Counted from the stretch's first letter, positions 8,246 to 18,272 are shown. The stretch: DNA of 64,000 nt from Pseudoalteromonas sp. OOF1S-7 (GCF_022347765.1 NZ_JAKRFZ010000004.1:344823-408822), one strand, 5' to 3'. Numbers and translations are program-made. The notes: generated by a model not told the origin, from the letters alone.

Positions 8246-10576
8246 TTATTCACACTTTTTTTTCTGGTCTGTCCAGATTAAGGTTCCTATTGCAGGTAAT
8301 AATAAAACGGCACCCAACATATTAACCAGGAACATGAAGGTTAACAATATCCCCATATCGACCTGGAATTTGAGTGCAGAGAAAATCCAGGTGCTAACAC
8401 CGATGGCCAGGGTGATACCGGTAAACAGCACCGCACTACCGCGCTCGGCCAGCGCGTTACGATACGCATAGGCAAGCGGCACGCCTTGTTTCAACTGTGT
8501 CATCATAGAAGACAGAATATAGATGCCATAATCCACACCTATACCTACCCCCAGAGCAATTACTGGCAGGGTCGATACCGTCAGACCAATTTCCAGCTTC
8601 ACCATCAATGCTTGTGCCAACGTTGAGACGATATACAGTGGCAATACAACAGCGATGGTGGCGCGCACACTTCTGAAACTAATCAGGCACAATACAATCA
8701 CCGCGCCATAAACGTAAATCATCATCGGCAACTGCGCCGCCGATACCGACTCGTTAGTCGCCGCCATTACACCAATAGGGCCAGATGCCAGTTTAAACTG
8801 CACTTGATCGGTGCCCTCTTCCTCAGCAAACGCCTTAATTTGCGATACCACATTATCTATGGTTTGCGCCTTGTGATCGGCCATGAAGATAATAATCGGC
8901 ATCACAGAACAGTCGCCATTCAACAAGCCGGTGCTGGTTTCAACCCGGGATGTGGCCTGAACCAGCGACGCGCTGTTACGCGGCAGCGTTTGCCACTTCA
9001 GGTTCCCTTCGTTGTATCCTGCATTCACCGATTGCGCCACGGAGCTTAACGAAACAGCAGACTGGACACCAGGCAAGTTCTCCACGCGCCACTGAAAACG
9101 ACTGATCCTGTCCATCGTGTCATGCTCTGTACACGCAGCCGGATAGGCTTCAACCAACACTTTGAGGATATCCGAAGAAATAGCGTAACGGTCTGAGATC
9201 AGGAAAGTATCCTGATTATAACGGGCATCTTCGTGTAGCGCTGGTGCCCCTGCATGCAGATCACCAATTTGCATGTGTTGTGACTGCCAGTATCCCAGGC
9301 CAAACAAAACGGCACTGACCAGCAGGATAACCCGAGCGACACGCTTATCGGTGGTTTTCACCAAACTTTCTCGCATCGTGGTGAACAGCTTATGGCTGAA
9401 TGAATTACCATCATCAACACGGTGAATTCTGCTGGAGTTGTAGTAAGAAGCCAGTACTGGCAACAAGATCAGGTTAGTGAAAATAATCACAGCAACACCC
9501 AAACTTGCCGTAATTGCCAGCTCGCGGATAATGCCGATATCTATCGCGAGTAATGTCAAAAAGCCTACCGTGTCGGATAGCAGTGCAATTCCACCCGGAA
9601 TAAGCAAAGCTTTGAAGCTCGCTTCTGCCGCTACTTTACTGCTCACACCTTCTGCCACTTTCTTACCGATCGCATTGATCATCTGTACACCATGGCTCAC
9701 ACCAATGGCAAAGACCAAAAACGGTACCAGGATCGACATAGGATCTAAGCCAAAACCCAATACAGTGAGCAAGCCCATTTGCCAGACAACGGCAATCAGG
9801 GAGCACATGATGGGCAAGAGAGTCAGTTTGAAGCTCTTACAGAATAACCACACCATGATAAATGTGAATAAAATTGCTACCGCAAAAAACAGCACAACGC
9901 CTTTAGCGCCATCGGCAATATCACCAGCCATTTTGGCGAAACCAATGATATGAACAGACACCTTATCTGTACTCAGTGGTTCACGAATTTCACTTTCGAG
10001 CTTTTTAGCAAATGCCAGTGTATCCAGCTTTTCCTGCGTTTGCGGATCCGTTTCCATAAGCTGGGCTGTCACCATCGCACACGAATAATCACTGGCCACC
10101 ATACGGCCCACAACTTTCGCCTTTTCAATGTTTTGCTTCACAACAGCCAAACCTGCTTCATCAGCCGTGAAATTTGCAGGGATAATAGGACCGCCGGCAA
10201 AGCCGTCTTCAACGACCTCCACAAACCGTGCGCTGGGAGCAAAAATTGAGTTAACCAGTGGGCGATTGACCCCCGGAATAAAATACAGCTGGTCGTGAAC
10301 GGCTTTCAGCTGAGTAAAAAATTCAGGATTAAAAATATCCCCGTCGGCATCACACACAGAAATCAGGATGCTGTTTGCACCGCCAAACTGCTTTTCGTGC
10401 TTCAGGTAAACCTGCATATACTCATGATTTAGAGGAATGTTTTTGTTGAAAGAAGCATCAAGCTGGATCTGCGTCGCGCGAAAACCTAAAAACAGGGTTG
10501 CCACAATGAAGAACAAGATCATCGCGACACGATGTCTGAAAACGACGTAAACTAGTTGGTTTAACAATGACTGCAT
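8246..10576 (-). CDS. MMPL/RND-family inner-membrane permease
   Basis: A 776-residue RND-superfamily protein of the MMPL type with the usual two-fold layout: one N-terminal helix, a periplasmic domain (about 40-215), a five-helix bundle (about 220-400), a second periplasmic domain and a second bundle (about 615-765). The second repeat keeps the proton-relay type motif GVGIGVDYGIYIL (Asp near 682). The matching place in the first repeat reads AIGVSHGVQM, with Ser-His instead of an acidic residue. The ATG overlaps the stop of the YCF48-like gene by one base (TAATG), so translation is likely coupled. Together with the DUF1302 and DUF1329 genes upstream it suggests export or import of a hydrophobic compound across the envelope; the substrate is unknown. 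Confidence 0.85.
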   Translation of the reverse strand: MQSLLNQLVYVVFRHRVAMILFFIVATLFLGFRATQIQLDASFNKNIPLNHEYMQVYLKHEKQFGGANSILISVCDADGDIFNPEFFTQLKAVHDQLYFIPGVNRPLVNSIFAPSARFVEVVEDGFAGGPIIPANFTADEAGLAVVKQNIEKAKVVGRMVASDYSCAMVTAQLMETDPQTQEKLDTLAFAKKLESEIREPLSTDKVSVHIIGFAKMAGDIADGAKGVVLFFAVAILFTFIMVWLFCKSFKLTLLPIMCSLIAVVWQMGLLTVLGFGLDPMSILVPFLVFAIGVSHGVQMINAIGKKVAEGVSSKVAAEASFKALLIPGGIALLSDTVGFLTLLAIDIGIIRELAITASLGVAVIIFTNLILLPVLASYYNSSRIHRVDDGNSFSHKLFTTMRESLVKTTDKRVARVILLVSAVLFGLGYWQSQHMQIGDLHAGAPALHEDARYNQDTFLISDRYAISSDILKVLVEAYPAACTEHDTMDRISRFQWRVENLPGVQSAVSLSSVAQSVNAGYNEGNLKWQTLPRNSASLVQATSRVETSTGLLNGDCSVMPIIIFMADHKAQTIDNVVSQIKAFAEEEGTDQVQFKLASGPIGVMAATNESVSAAQLPMMIYVYGAVIVLCLISFRSVRATIAVVLPLYIVSTLAQALMVKLEIGLTVSTLPVIALGVGIGVDYGIYILSSMMTQLKQGVPLAYAYRNALAERGSAVLFTGITLAIGVSTWIFSALKFQVDMGILLTFMFLVNMLGAVLLLPAIGTLIWTDQKKKCE

Positions 10577-11574
10577 TAGTGTTTCGCCTCTACTATCTGG
10601 ATCCCTTGTTCCGTTGCCAACACCAGGTTTCCTTCAAATAAAACGCCAGCCATAATGGATTTGCCATTTTTAAGCTGCTTACTGGACAAGCCTGCGTCAT
10701 TTCGTGAATGTATAACACCACTGTTTGCAAACAAATACTGTTGATTATTAACGCTTAAAACGTGATTAATCGTGGCTGTTTTGTTAAGCGCCAGGCGCTG
10801 AAACTGAGATAAGTCCGAGTTGGAGACAAAAGCATTGCCGCGTAGCCCTGCTGCAATCACCCTGCCATCCGCTGTTTTATTAATTGAGAACAGAGACCCG
10901 GCATAAAATGCGGGTATCTTGCGCCAGCTCTTTCCGGCATCATCACTGATGGCGAACAACCCCATTTCACCGGCCAGCAGATATTGCGAGCCATCAATCA
11001 GCAGCGCATTGAAGTGAGGCAAAATAAACGCGGTTTCATCTTCATAAGCTGCCGGATCATCTTCTTTGAGTTCGGCAAGATAAGTGACGTCATCCGGGTG
11101 AACAAAGGCATCAATAAACCGCTTCGTCCATTTTTTCCCGCCGTCTGTGGTTTCATACATCATTCCGTAAGCACCAACAGCATAGCCGGTTTGTTCATCG
11201 GCAAAGGTAATATCAAGACAAGGTTTTTCAATATCTGGTAAATGTTGCTGGATCTGCCAGCTTTGACCACCGTCTTCGGTGTTCAGGATCGTTGCGTCGT
11301 GGCCACATGCCCAGCCTTTTTTTTCGCTGGCAAAGGTCACTGCGGTCAGTAAGCTTTGCACTGGCACTGTGGCTTGCTGCCAGCTTTTACCATCTTGGCT
11401 GGTTACTATGGTGCCATGCTTACCAACCGCAACCAGTTGCTGACCTGTGTAACTGATATCTGTCAATAGTGTACGCTGTGGGTGTGCCACCATTAATGCA
11501 TCAGAAGCTGCGGCTACTGCATCACTTTGCATTGCCATCACTGCAATCGTGGTTGCGACTAACTTCTTAATCAT
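10576..11574 (-). CDS. YCF48/BNR-like periplasmic beta-propeller protein
   Basis: A 332-residue exported protein. Several propeller-blade motifs of the YCF48/photosystem-II-stability type are visible, for example TSQDGKSWQQ, NTEDGGQSWQI, ETTDGGKKWTK and SDDAGKSWRK. I start it at the ATG at 11574 because this gives a clean signal peptide (KKLVATTIAVM..., cleavage after AVAA); a longer reading frame to 11811 would overlap the DUF1329 gene and has no signal at its N terminus. In non-photosynthetic bacteria such proteins are commonly found beside DUF1302/DUF1329/MMPL genes, where an assembly or accessory role is only a guess. Confidence 0.8.
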   Translation of the reverse strand: MIKKLVATTIAVMAMQSDAVAAASDALMVAHPQRTLLTDISYTGQQLVAVGKHGTIVTSQDGKSWQQATVPVQSLLTAVTFASEKKGWACGHDATILNTEDGGQSWQIQQHLPDIEKPCLDITFADEQTGYAVGAYGMMYETTDGGKKWTKRFIDAFVHPDDVTYLAELKEDDPAAYEDETAFILPHFNALLIDGSQYLLAGEMGLFAISDDAGKSWRKIPAFYAGSLFSINKTADGRVIAAGLRGNAFVSNSDLSQFQRLALNKTATINHVLSVNNQQYLFANSGVIHSRNDAGLSSKQLKNGKSIMAGVLFEGNLVLATEQGIQIVEAKH

Positions 11575-11683
11575 GATGAATACTCGATAATTAGTGTGAG
11601 AGAGAATAGGAAGAGCAGGTTCAGGGGCCACCAAAGCAACCCCTGAGAAGTTGTGCTGTGCCGGTGTCAACCGGCCGCGGTGC

Positions 11684-13051
11684 TTATCGTCTACCCTCGC
11701 GACGTAAAGCGCTTTGTGTGAACTCATTGTCCTGGAAAGACTGGCTGAAATCATACATGCTTTCTTCGTTGTCCAGGCCAATAGCCAGGTAACGACGAGA
11801 GTTAAGATCATGATACACGTCCAGCGTACTCCAGTGGGTCGGTACTTCGTAGTAGTTCAGACCATGGGCCATCGCCACACGATACATCTGATCGCGGTTA
11901 TCATATAAATCGGCAATGTGGATCTGCCAGCTGTCTTCATCAATATAGAATACACGCTTCTTATAGATGTGGCGGGTTCCCTCTTTCAGGTTTGCCTCAA
12001 CAACCCAGACACGGTGCTTCTCATACCGAACATGCTCAGGGTTTACGTGACCGGCCATCAGAATATCGTCATACTTTAGCTTATCACTGTGCAGCTTGTA
12101 GCTGTTGTATGGGATGTACAGCTCCTGCTTGCCTTTTAACGTCCAGTCATAGCGGTTAGGTGAACCGTTAAACATATCGAAATCATCGGTAGTACGCAGG
12201 CTGTCCGATGCTGTTCCCGGTGCGTCATAAGCCACATTTGGTGCACGACGTACACGACGCTGGCCTGTGTTGTAAGTCCATGCCTGACGAGGAGTCAGGA
12301 TCTGGTCCATGGTTTCGTGAACCAACAGAGCGGTACCTGCAAGACGTGCAGGTTCCGTTACCTTCTGTTTGAACTTGAACAACACGTTAGACTCTTTCAA
12401 CTCAGCCGGTGTCGCATCTGGATCAGAATATTTTACCAACAGTTGTTCATCGAATCCGATGATATTGTATGACCCTGAAGCTGTAGGCATAGCCTGTCCG
12501 CCGAAACGCGCGATAGATAAACCACGATAACGCAACAGATGGTTCCAGATTGCTTCTAAACCGTTCTTAGGAATAGGGAAAGGAATACCAATGGCGGTGT
12601 CTTTGATACCGTTACCGTCTTCAATCAACTGTGCGGTAGCTGCATACTTTTTAGTTGCATCGTAAACAAACTGAGGATAGGCAGCACTACGCCGAGTTGG
12701 GTAGACGTGCATCTTAAAGGTATCCGGATACGTTTCAAACAAGGCAACTTGACCCGGGCTCAGTTTATCTTTGTGCTTGTCCAGATTGGTTTTATCAATC
12801 GTGAACAAAACTTTGTCATCTGCGTATGGGTCTGGGTGGTGCATACCCACTTCAAATCCCGCAGGTGGCTTAGTGATACCACCTGTCCACGCAGGAATAC
12901 TACCGTCGGCATTACCCGCTTTTTCCGCGCCGATCGGCGTCAGGTCCGCGCCTAAGCGCGCAATTTCTTCTGGGGTCATTTTTGCAAATGCTCCCGGTGC
13001 TGCCATCATAGTTATAATTGTTGCAGCAAGCATAGTAGGTTTTCTAAACAT
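11684..13051 (-). CDS. DUF1329 periplasmic protein (LolA/LppX-like fold)
   Basis: 455 residues with a signal peptide ending ...APGAFA, followed by KMTPEEIARLG, the standard DUF1329 mature start (outer-membrane-lipoprotein-sorting-like family). Family-typical segments seen are GNADGSIPAWTGG near the N terminus, the RRVRRAPNVAYD patch in the middle and RKYHIY-like HIYKKRVFYIDEDSW near the C terminus. The fold is known to resemble periplasmic lipid carriers, so a shuttle between the inner-membrane MMPL protein and the DUF1302 barrel is plausible. It follows the DUF1302 gene after 11 bases and is almost certainly co-transcribed. Confidence 0.9.
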   Translation of the reverse strand: MFRKPTMLAATIITMMAAPGAFAKMTPEEIARLGADLTPIGAEKAGNADGSIPAWTGGITKPPAGFEVGMHHPDPYADDKVLFTIDKTNLDKHKDKLSPGQVALFETYPDTFKMHVYPTRRSAAYPQFVYDATKKYAATAQLIEDGNGIKDTAIGIPFPIPKNGLEAIWNHLLRYRGLSIARFGGQAMPTASGSYNIIGFDEQLLVKYSDPDATPAELKESNVLFKFKQKVTEPARLAGTALLVHETMDQILTPRQAWTYNTGQRRVRRAPNVAYDAPGTASDSLRTTDDFDMFNGSPNRYDWTLKGKQELYIPYNSYKLHSDKLKYDDILMAGHVNPEHVRYEKHRVWVVEANLKEGTRHIYKKRVFYIDEDSWQIHIADLYDNRDQMYRVAMAHGLNYYEVPTHWSTLDVYHDLNSRRYLAIGLDNEESMYDFSQSFQDNEFTQSALRREGRR

Positions 13052-13062
13052 ATGGAAAGCCC

Positions 13063-15180
13063 TTAGATTGAATACTTGATATTAAATGAAACGAAGTCAC
13101 GATCTGAGAATGTATTAGTCTTGCCACCACCCCAGAATGCGTTATAACCAAAGTCAAATGACCAGGCATTTTGATAATTAAAGTTCAGGGTCAGACCAAC
13201 TGACTTACGATCTTCGACAAACAAGAACATAGGATCAGGTGTAATACCATTGACGTCGTGGGAGAACACGATGCGAGGTGACATATTCACGCCTGCAAAC
13301 AGGTTGTTGTATTCACCCTTCGCAATTAAACGATAACCCCATGCTGATGCTGTTGGGAACGGGTTCACTTCAGGACCATTGGAAATTGCCATATGAAGCA
13401 AATCGTAGCTTTGACCGTTAACACCCTCAATGGTACCGCTTCGGCCAGTACCTGCTACGTTTAAACGTAGCTCATCGTAACTTGGCATGTCTTTGATGGT
13501 GACACCACCTACTTCACCGACCAATGCCCAGCTGTCTGCCCCCAGAGAAGGACCGAACAGGTGTGTGGCGGTAAACTGTAGCTGCATGGTGTCTTTCAGG
13601 ACATAACCTTGTGCGATTTCACCCGGTTTTACATAAGCAACATCGTCGCCTTTACTCAACTGAGACAGACCTGCAACGTCAGTCCGAATGCCAGCTAAAG
13701 CCAGCTGTTCCAACATACCGGCATAAAGCAATTCTACGTCATCAATTTGCAGCGGCTCATCTTCGCGATAAGCAAATTCACCTGAGAAAGCCGTTTCGCC
13801 GATTGCGGTATTGAAGCTCAAGCCATACAGCTTGATATCTTCAGGGTATTCAATCAGACCTTGCGTAAATGCGTTGAGGTTAGTGAAGTTTTCGTCGTTA
13901 AGCGTGTTGTTCTGAATGTAGTTCAGATCGGCGGCAATGGCATCGCTGGTAAAGTTAGAGGCTTTACCTGAGATCAGCGGGCGACGCGCATGATAATTAA
14001 TGTAATATAGCGCAAACTCAGTATCGTTAAGCTCCGGGGCAAACATGCCCAGGCGGATACCAAACTGACCACCATCTTGTGGCTCTTTCTTACCATTGTG
14101 GCCCTTGCCTTTCAAAGCCACCTTAGTCGGGTAAGCCAGATACATAGAAGTGAGCTGTGACACAGCCGCTTCGCTTTGTAATACATTTGGATCGGTCACA
14201 TCAAGACCCTGAGCTGCTAAAGCGCCCATCCAGTTTGTATGAAGGTTATTCAGTGCTTCAGTCAGATGTGCCAGGTCAATATCTGGGTTCGCTGTAAAGC
14301 CGAGCTGGATATTTTGATTATAGCCATTCTCAGACGCGAAGTCGTTGGTTGAGAAGTAACTGCCTGATGCAGGAAGACGCGTTTCATGCCATTCGTACTG
14401 ATAGAAAGCTTCAAGCGTTAGATTGTCTGTCAAACCCAGTGACGCCCAGAACATACCAACCGGGATAAAGGCTTCTTTGAGTTCAGCACCAGGTGCTTTC
14501 AGGCGATCGATATCAACGGGATTAACGTTAATACCATGGCTGATAAGCGTGCTCTCACCCCAGTTAACCACCTGACGACCTAGTCTCACTGACAACGGGT
14601 TCTTACCATCATTGATGTCAAAGTCTGCCCAGACGAAGGCATCTAGCAAACGAACATCGGAGCAAACCTGCTCTTTGGTGTTATCGTCTGCACAGGGGTC
14701 TACTTTTTGACCTGACACTGGGTTAGTGTATGCAAAATCACCGTCTTCCATTGCAAAGTCTTTGAAATACATGAAGCGAGAGAAAAAGCCGTAGTTGTCC
14801 TTCGTAATGCCAAGTTCATGCGTGCCTTTAAGCAACTGAGAGAAAGTGTCGCCTGAGTCAAAATTTAAATCGCCGGCGTCACCGTTATTCGAGTATGCAC
14901 CCTGCTGTGACCAGACCTGAGAAGATGAGTAGATGGTGTTGCCCAGTGAGGCGTTGTAGCCAGTCCAGTTGTAACGTGGGTGATTACTTTTACCAATGTG
15001 ATCAAAATCACGGTCTTCTACACGAATACTCTGACCGTAAGAAAACGTGGAATCAAAGGTCACATCAAAATCACCAACTTGGAACGTGGCGGCTTGCGCA
15101 GCAGTGCCAGCGACACCAAGACATGCAGCACTCAGGCCCAGCATTATCTTGTTCTTCACAAAGCGCGATGTTTTTATCAT
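13063..15180 (-). CDS. DUF1302 outer-membrane beta-barrel protein
   Basis: 705 residues. A long signal peptide ends ...AAQA, and the mature start ATFQVGDFDVTFDSTFSYG is characteristic of DUF1302. The chain is rich in alternating aromatic/polar strands and contains RLGRQVVNWGESTLI, a family hallmark; it ends in VSFNIKYSI, compatible with barrel recognition. It probably forms the outer-membrane channel of this four-gene set. The ATG follows a very strong purine stretch (GGGGGGAG, about five bases before the start). It is the first gene of the operon, behind the promoter and dyad at 15320-15348. Confidence 0.88.
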   Translation of the reverse strand: MIKTSRFVKNKIMLGLSAACLGVAGTAAQAATFQVGDFDVTFDSTFSYGQSIRVEDRDFDHIGKSNHPRYNWTGYNASLGNTIYSSSQVWSQQGAYSNNGDAGDLNFDSGDTFSQLLKGTHELGITKDNYGFFSRFMYFKDFAMEDGDFAYTNPVSGQKVDPCADDNTKEQVCSDVRLLDAFVWADFDINDGKNPLSVRLGRQVVNWGESTLISHGINVNPVDIDRLKAPGAELKEAFIPVGMFWASLGLTDNLTLEAFYQYEWHETRLPASGSYFSTNDFASENGYNQNIQLGFTANPDIDLAHLTEALNNLHTNWMGALAAQGLDVTDPNVLQSEAAVSQLTSMYLAYPTKVALKGKGHNGKKEPQDGGQFGIRLGMFAPELNDTEFALYYINYHARRPLISGKASNFTSDAIAADLNYIQNNTLNDENFTNLNAFTQGLIEYPEDIKLYGLSFNTAIGETAFSGEFAYREDEPLQIDDVELLYAGMLEQLALAGIRTDVAGLSQLSKGDDVAYVKPGEIAQGYVLKDTMQLQFTATHLFGPSLGADSWALVGEVGGVTIKDMPSYDELRLNVAGTGRSGTIEGVNGQSYDLLHMAISNGPEVNPFPTASAWGYRLIAKGEYNNLFAGVNMSPRIVFSHDVNGITPDPMFLFVEDRKSVGLTLNFNYQNAWSFDFGYNAFWGGGKTNTFSDRDFVSFNIKYSI

Positions 15181-15319
15181 TATTTCTCCCCCCTTTGGCG
15201 GGTAATTCTTATCAAGTTATTGTTTTTTGTTGTCGTAACGATAGAAGCGATAGCTTTAAATTACAAATAATACGCGTCTGATCGGTGCATTTTTATCTCA
15301 TTGGAGCGCATTTCACTCA

Positions 15320-15337
15320 TGGTAAGACGTCCTACCA
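15320..15337 (-). promoter_or_regulatory. 18-bp dyad overlapping the presumed start of the DUF1302 operon
   Basis: TGGTAAGACGTCCTACCA is palindromic except for one mirrored pair. It begins six bases downstream of a candidate -10 (TATAAC on the minus strand, 15343-15348), with TTGTTT 18 bases further up. A dyad over +1 is a usual place for a repressor operator. The cognate regulator is not in the window. Confidence 0.45.
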
Positions 15338-15416
15338 GAGTAGTTATAACACGTAATTTAAGTTTAAAACAAACCGATTTAACAAAAATAGTTTATGTCT
15401 CGCCGTATATTTGTCA

Positions 15417-15638
15417 TCAAACTACTTTTTCCAACGCTACGAAGCGGTTATTTTCATCAAGCAATAAACGGAAGCGCCCACGAATCCCTAAACTAGAGAC
15501 ATGCCGTCTGATATGATAAGCGGGGAAACGGATCCGCTTCCCGCCATCTTCAACGACCTGAATAAACTCAACATGTCCGTGGTAATACGCCATACACAGT
15601 TCATAGCTCAAATCCATGTAAAAGTAATACTCTTGCAT
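15417..15638 (-). CDS. DUF2835 family small protein
   Basis: 73 residues matching the DUF2835 pattern: an N-terminal YYFYMDLSYE, a YYHGHVEFIQVVEDGGKRI core, FPAYHIRRHV, and the C-terminal GIRGRFRLLLDENNRF. Function unknown. It lies 42 bases downstream of pepN on the same strand, a pairing I know from related gammaproteobacteria, so it is probably co-transcribed with pepN. Confidence 0.85.
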   Translation of the reverse strand: MQEYYFYMDLSYELCMAYYHGHVEFIQVVEDGGKRIRFPAYHIRRHVSSLGIRGRFRLLLDENNRFVALEKVV

Positions 15639-15680
15639 CTTGTGGATAAAAACCTTTACATATCAAGACTAAAGACACTG

Positions 15681-18272
15681 CTAGTTCAGCGCCTTGTCGA
15701 TTTTTTCAAACAAATCATCACTCAGCTCGGGCAAGCGTGCTAGCTTCTCTAACTGCGCTTTCATCAGGCTCTGGCGAGTTTCATCAAAGCGTTTGAAAGA
15801 CAGCAAAGGCGTGATAATCCGGGAAGCATTTTGCGGGTTGACCTGGTTCAATTCGGCTATCAGATCACCAAGCAAAGCGTAGCCACGGCCACCGCTGTGG
15901 TGGAAGTGGCGAGGGTTGCTACGAGTAAACGCACCGATGAGTGCCCGCACCCGGTTTGGATTGGCTTTGTCGAAACAGGGGTGGTTATATAGGGACAAGA
16001 TGTTGTCAATACAGTTATCATCACCCCGGCTCGCTTGCAACGCAAACCACTTGTCCATCACCAGCAAATCAGACTGCCACTGTTTATCAAAATCATCCAG
16101 CAACAACTGGGTCAGCACGTGCTGAGCATTGACTGCGGCCCTGAGCGCCCCCAGTTTTAGCGTCATATTGTGGCTTTCACTTTGCGCCATGATCCAACCC
16201 TGGATCTGCGGATCTGACACTTGCGCCAGATAAAACAAGCATTTATTTTTCATCGTTCGAATTGCCACAGCCGTGGCGTCAAGACTGCCGTCATCCTCAA
16301 GCTGCGCATAGACTGCACACCAGGCTGACTTAAGTTGCTCGGCTATCTGATACTCTATTGTCGATATCGCCTGTTCCAGCTGTTCTACCGGAACTGGGGT
16401 GTAATCAGCGCTGAGTGCCTCAAAGCCTGGCACGGTAAATAGCTCTGCCAAAATCGACAGGTCCCCGCTCAAGTCGTCAAGCAACATACTTAGCGCCTGA
16501 GTCAAACGCTCCGGCAACTGATATTCGTTAAACGCCTGTGTATTCACCAGAGACTTAATTTCAGCTTTATAAAGCTGCTGAATGGCTTCCCAACGCGCGT
16601 AATCACTGCTGGCGAACTTGGCAATATGGAGCAATTGATGTTGCTGATAGTCATAATTCAATAAGCAAGGTGCCGAAAACCCTTCTAGCAATACGATCAC
16701 AGGCTCATTTTCTAACCCAGAAAAGACAAAGCTTTGTTGTTTCTCGGTTAGCTCTATCACTTTACCCTGTTTAGCAATCGACTCGGGGGCCGGAATTACC
16801 AGCCCTTGCTTATCCAGTAATTCAATCGCAACCGGAATATGCAGTGGTGCCTCTATGGGATCATTTTCCGCGTGGCTTTGTGTCAGATGCAAAATAAATT
16901 CGCCCTGTTGCTCATCAAAACTCGTGCGTGCACTAATCTTAGGCGTACCAATTTGGTTGTACCAAAGCTTGAATTGAGTCAAGTCTTTGCCATTGGCATC
17001 ACTCATCGCAGCAACAAAGTCATCACATGTAACCGCTTGGCCGTCATGACGTTCGAAATAAAGCTTCATCCCCTGCTGGAAACCCGCCTCACCCAGGATG
17101 GTATGCATCATACGGATCACTTCAGCGCCTTTGTTATACACAGTCACCGTATAGAAGTTATTCATTTCGATGACTTGCTGTGGCCGGATAGGATGTGCCA
17201 TTGGCCCCGCGTCCTCAGCAAACTGATGGGTACGTACCGTATTCACTGCATCAATCCGGTTTAATGCGCGCGAGCCCAGATCACTACTGAACTCCTGATC
17301 ACGGAATACAGTTAGGCCCTCTTTTAGGCTCAGCTGGAACCAATCCCGGCAGGTTACACGGTTGCCTGTCCAGTTATGGAAATACTCATGTCCGACAATT
17401 GATTCGATTACATGAAAATCTCTGTCAGTTGCTGTTTCCTGATTTGCCAACACACAGGCGCTGTTGAATACATTAAGGCCCTTGTTTTCCATTGCCCCCA
17501 TGTTGAAAAAGTCGACCGCAACAATCATGTAAATATCAAGATCGTACTCCAGGTCAAACCGTTCTTCGTCCCACGCCATGGCCTTTTTCAAAGAAGTCAT
17601 CGCATGAGGAGCTTTACTCAGGTTACCTTTATCGACGAATAGTTGCAGATCAACCAGCCGGCCAGAGCGGGTTTCAAATTTATCGGCCAGAACATCGAAG
17701 TCACCGGCTACCAGCGCAAATAAATACGATGGCTTTTTAAAGGGATCTTCCCAGCATACATAGTGGCGGCCATCAGCCAGTTCTCCACTGTCGACCTTGT
17801 TGCCATTAGACAGCAAGTAAGGCATGTCTTTAGGCCCCACTATCCTAACCTGGTAAGTCGTCAGTACGTCTGGCCTGTCAAGAAAATAGGTGATTTTTCG
17901 AAATCCTTCTGCCTCACACTGAGTACAGTAAGCACCATCTGACAGATACAGGCCTTCAAGAGACGTATTTGTGCCAGGTGATATGGTATTGACGATTTCA
18001 ATTTCAGCGCGTGAACTTAGCCCACATAGTTCAAGACCGGTGTCGTGTAGTTTGTAATCTGAATGGCTTTGTCCATTTACTTTCACAGAGTTAAGTGTCA
18101 GATCAACGCCATTAAGCGTCACAGACGTTGCATCATCTTGCGCAATCAGGACAAAACGGGCGGTTACCTTAGTGTTTTGTGGATCCAGTTCAAACGTCAA
18201 GGAGAGGTTTTCAACTGCATGTGTAGGAGGCTGATAATCATGCAGGTATTTGGCCTGGGGTTTTGAGTTCAT
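15681..18272 (-). CDS. pepN: Aminopeptidase N (M1 family)
   Basis: A cytoplasmic zinc aminopeptidase that trims N-terminal residues from peptides. The M1 signature is complete: MGAMENKGLNVF near residue 256 (exopeptidase GAMEN motif), HEYFHN near 292 and the third zinc ligand in LKEGLTVF, 18-19 residues later. 863 residues is close to the E. coli enzyme. I start at the ATG at 18272, which follows AGGAATTGTC and gives MNSKPQAKYLHDY; an upstream ATG at 18296 adds only eight residues and has no good SD. Confidence 0.96.
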   Translation of the reverse strand: MNSKPQAKYLHDYQPPTHAVENLSLTFELDPQNTKVTARFVLIAQDDATSVTLNGVDLTLNSVKVNGQSHSDYKLHDTGLELCGLSSRAEIEIVNTISPGTNTSLEGLYLSDGAYCTQCEAEGFRKITYFLDRPDVLTTYQVRIVGPKDMPYLLSNGNKVDSGELADGRHYVCWEDPFKKPSYLFALVAGDFDVLADKFETRSGRLVDLQLFVDKGNLSKAPHAMTSLKKAMAWDEERFDLEYDLDIYMIVAVDFFNMGAMENKGLNVFNSACVLANQETATDRDFHVIESIVGHEYFHNWTGNRVTCRDWFQLSLKEGLTVFRDQEFSSDLGSRALNRIDAVNTVRTHQFAEDAGPMAHPIRPQQVIEMNNFYTVTVYNKGAEVIRMMHTILGEAGFQQGMKLYFERHDGQAVTCDDFVAAMSDANGKDLTQFKLWYNQIGTPKISARTSFDEQQGEFILHLTQSHAENDPIEAPLHIPVAIELLDKQGLVIPAPESIAKQGKVIELTEKQQSFVFSGLENEPVIVLLEGFSAPCLLNYDYQQHQLLHIAKFASSDYARWEAIQQLYKAEIKSLVNTQAFNEYQLPERLTQALSMLLDDLSGDLSILAELFTVPGFEALSADYTPVPVEQLEQAISTIEYQIAEQLKSAWCAVYAQLEDDGSLDATAVAIRTMKNKCLFYLAQVSDPQIQGWIMAQSESHNMTLKLGALRAAVNAQHVLTQLLLDDFDKQWQSDLLVMDKWFALQASRGDDNCIDNILSLYNHPCFDKANPNRVRALIGAFTRSNPRHFHHSGGRGYALLGDLIAELNQVNPQNASRIITPLLSFKRFDETRQSLMKAQLEKLARLPELSDDLFEKIDKALN

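Noticed and set aside
11575..11811. N-terminal extension of the YCF48-like protein
   Set aside because: It overlaps the DUF1329 gene and would remove the signal peptide from the N terminus.
15320..15337. FadR operator upstream of the DUF1302 gene
   Set aside because: Only one half resembles the FadR consensus and the distance between halves is wrong.
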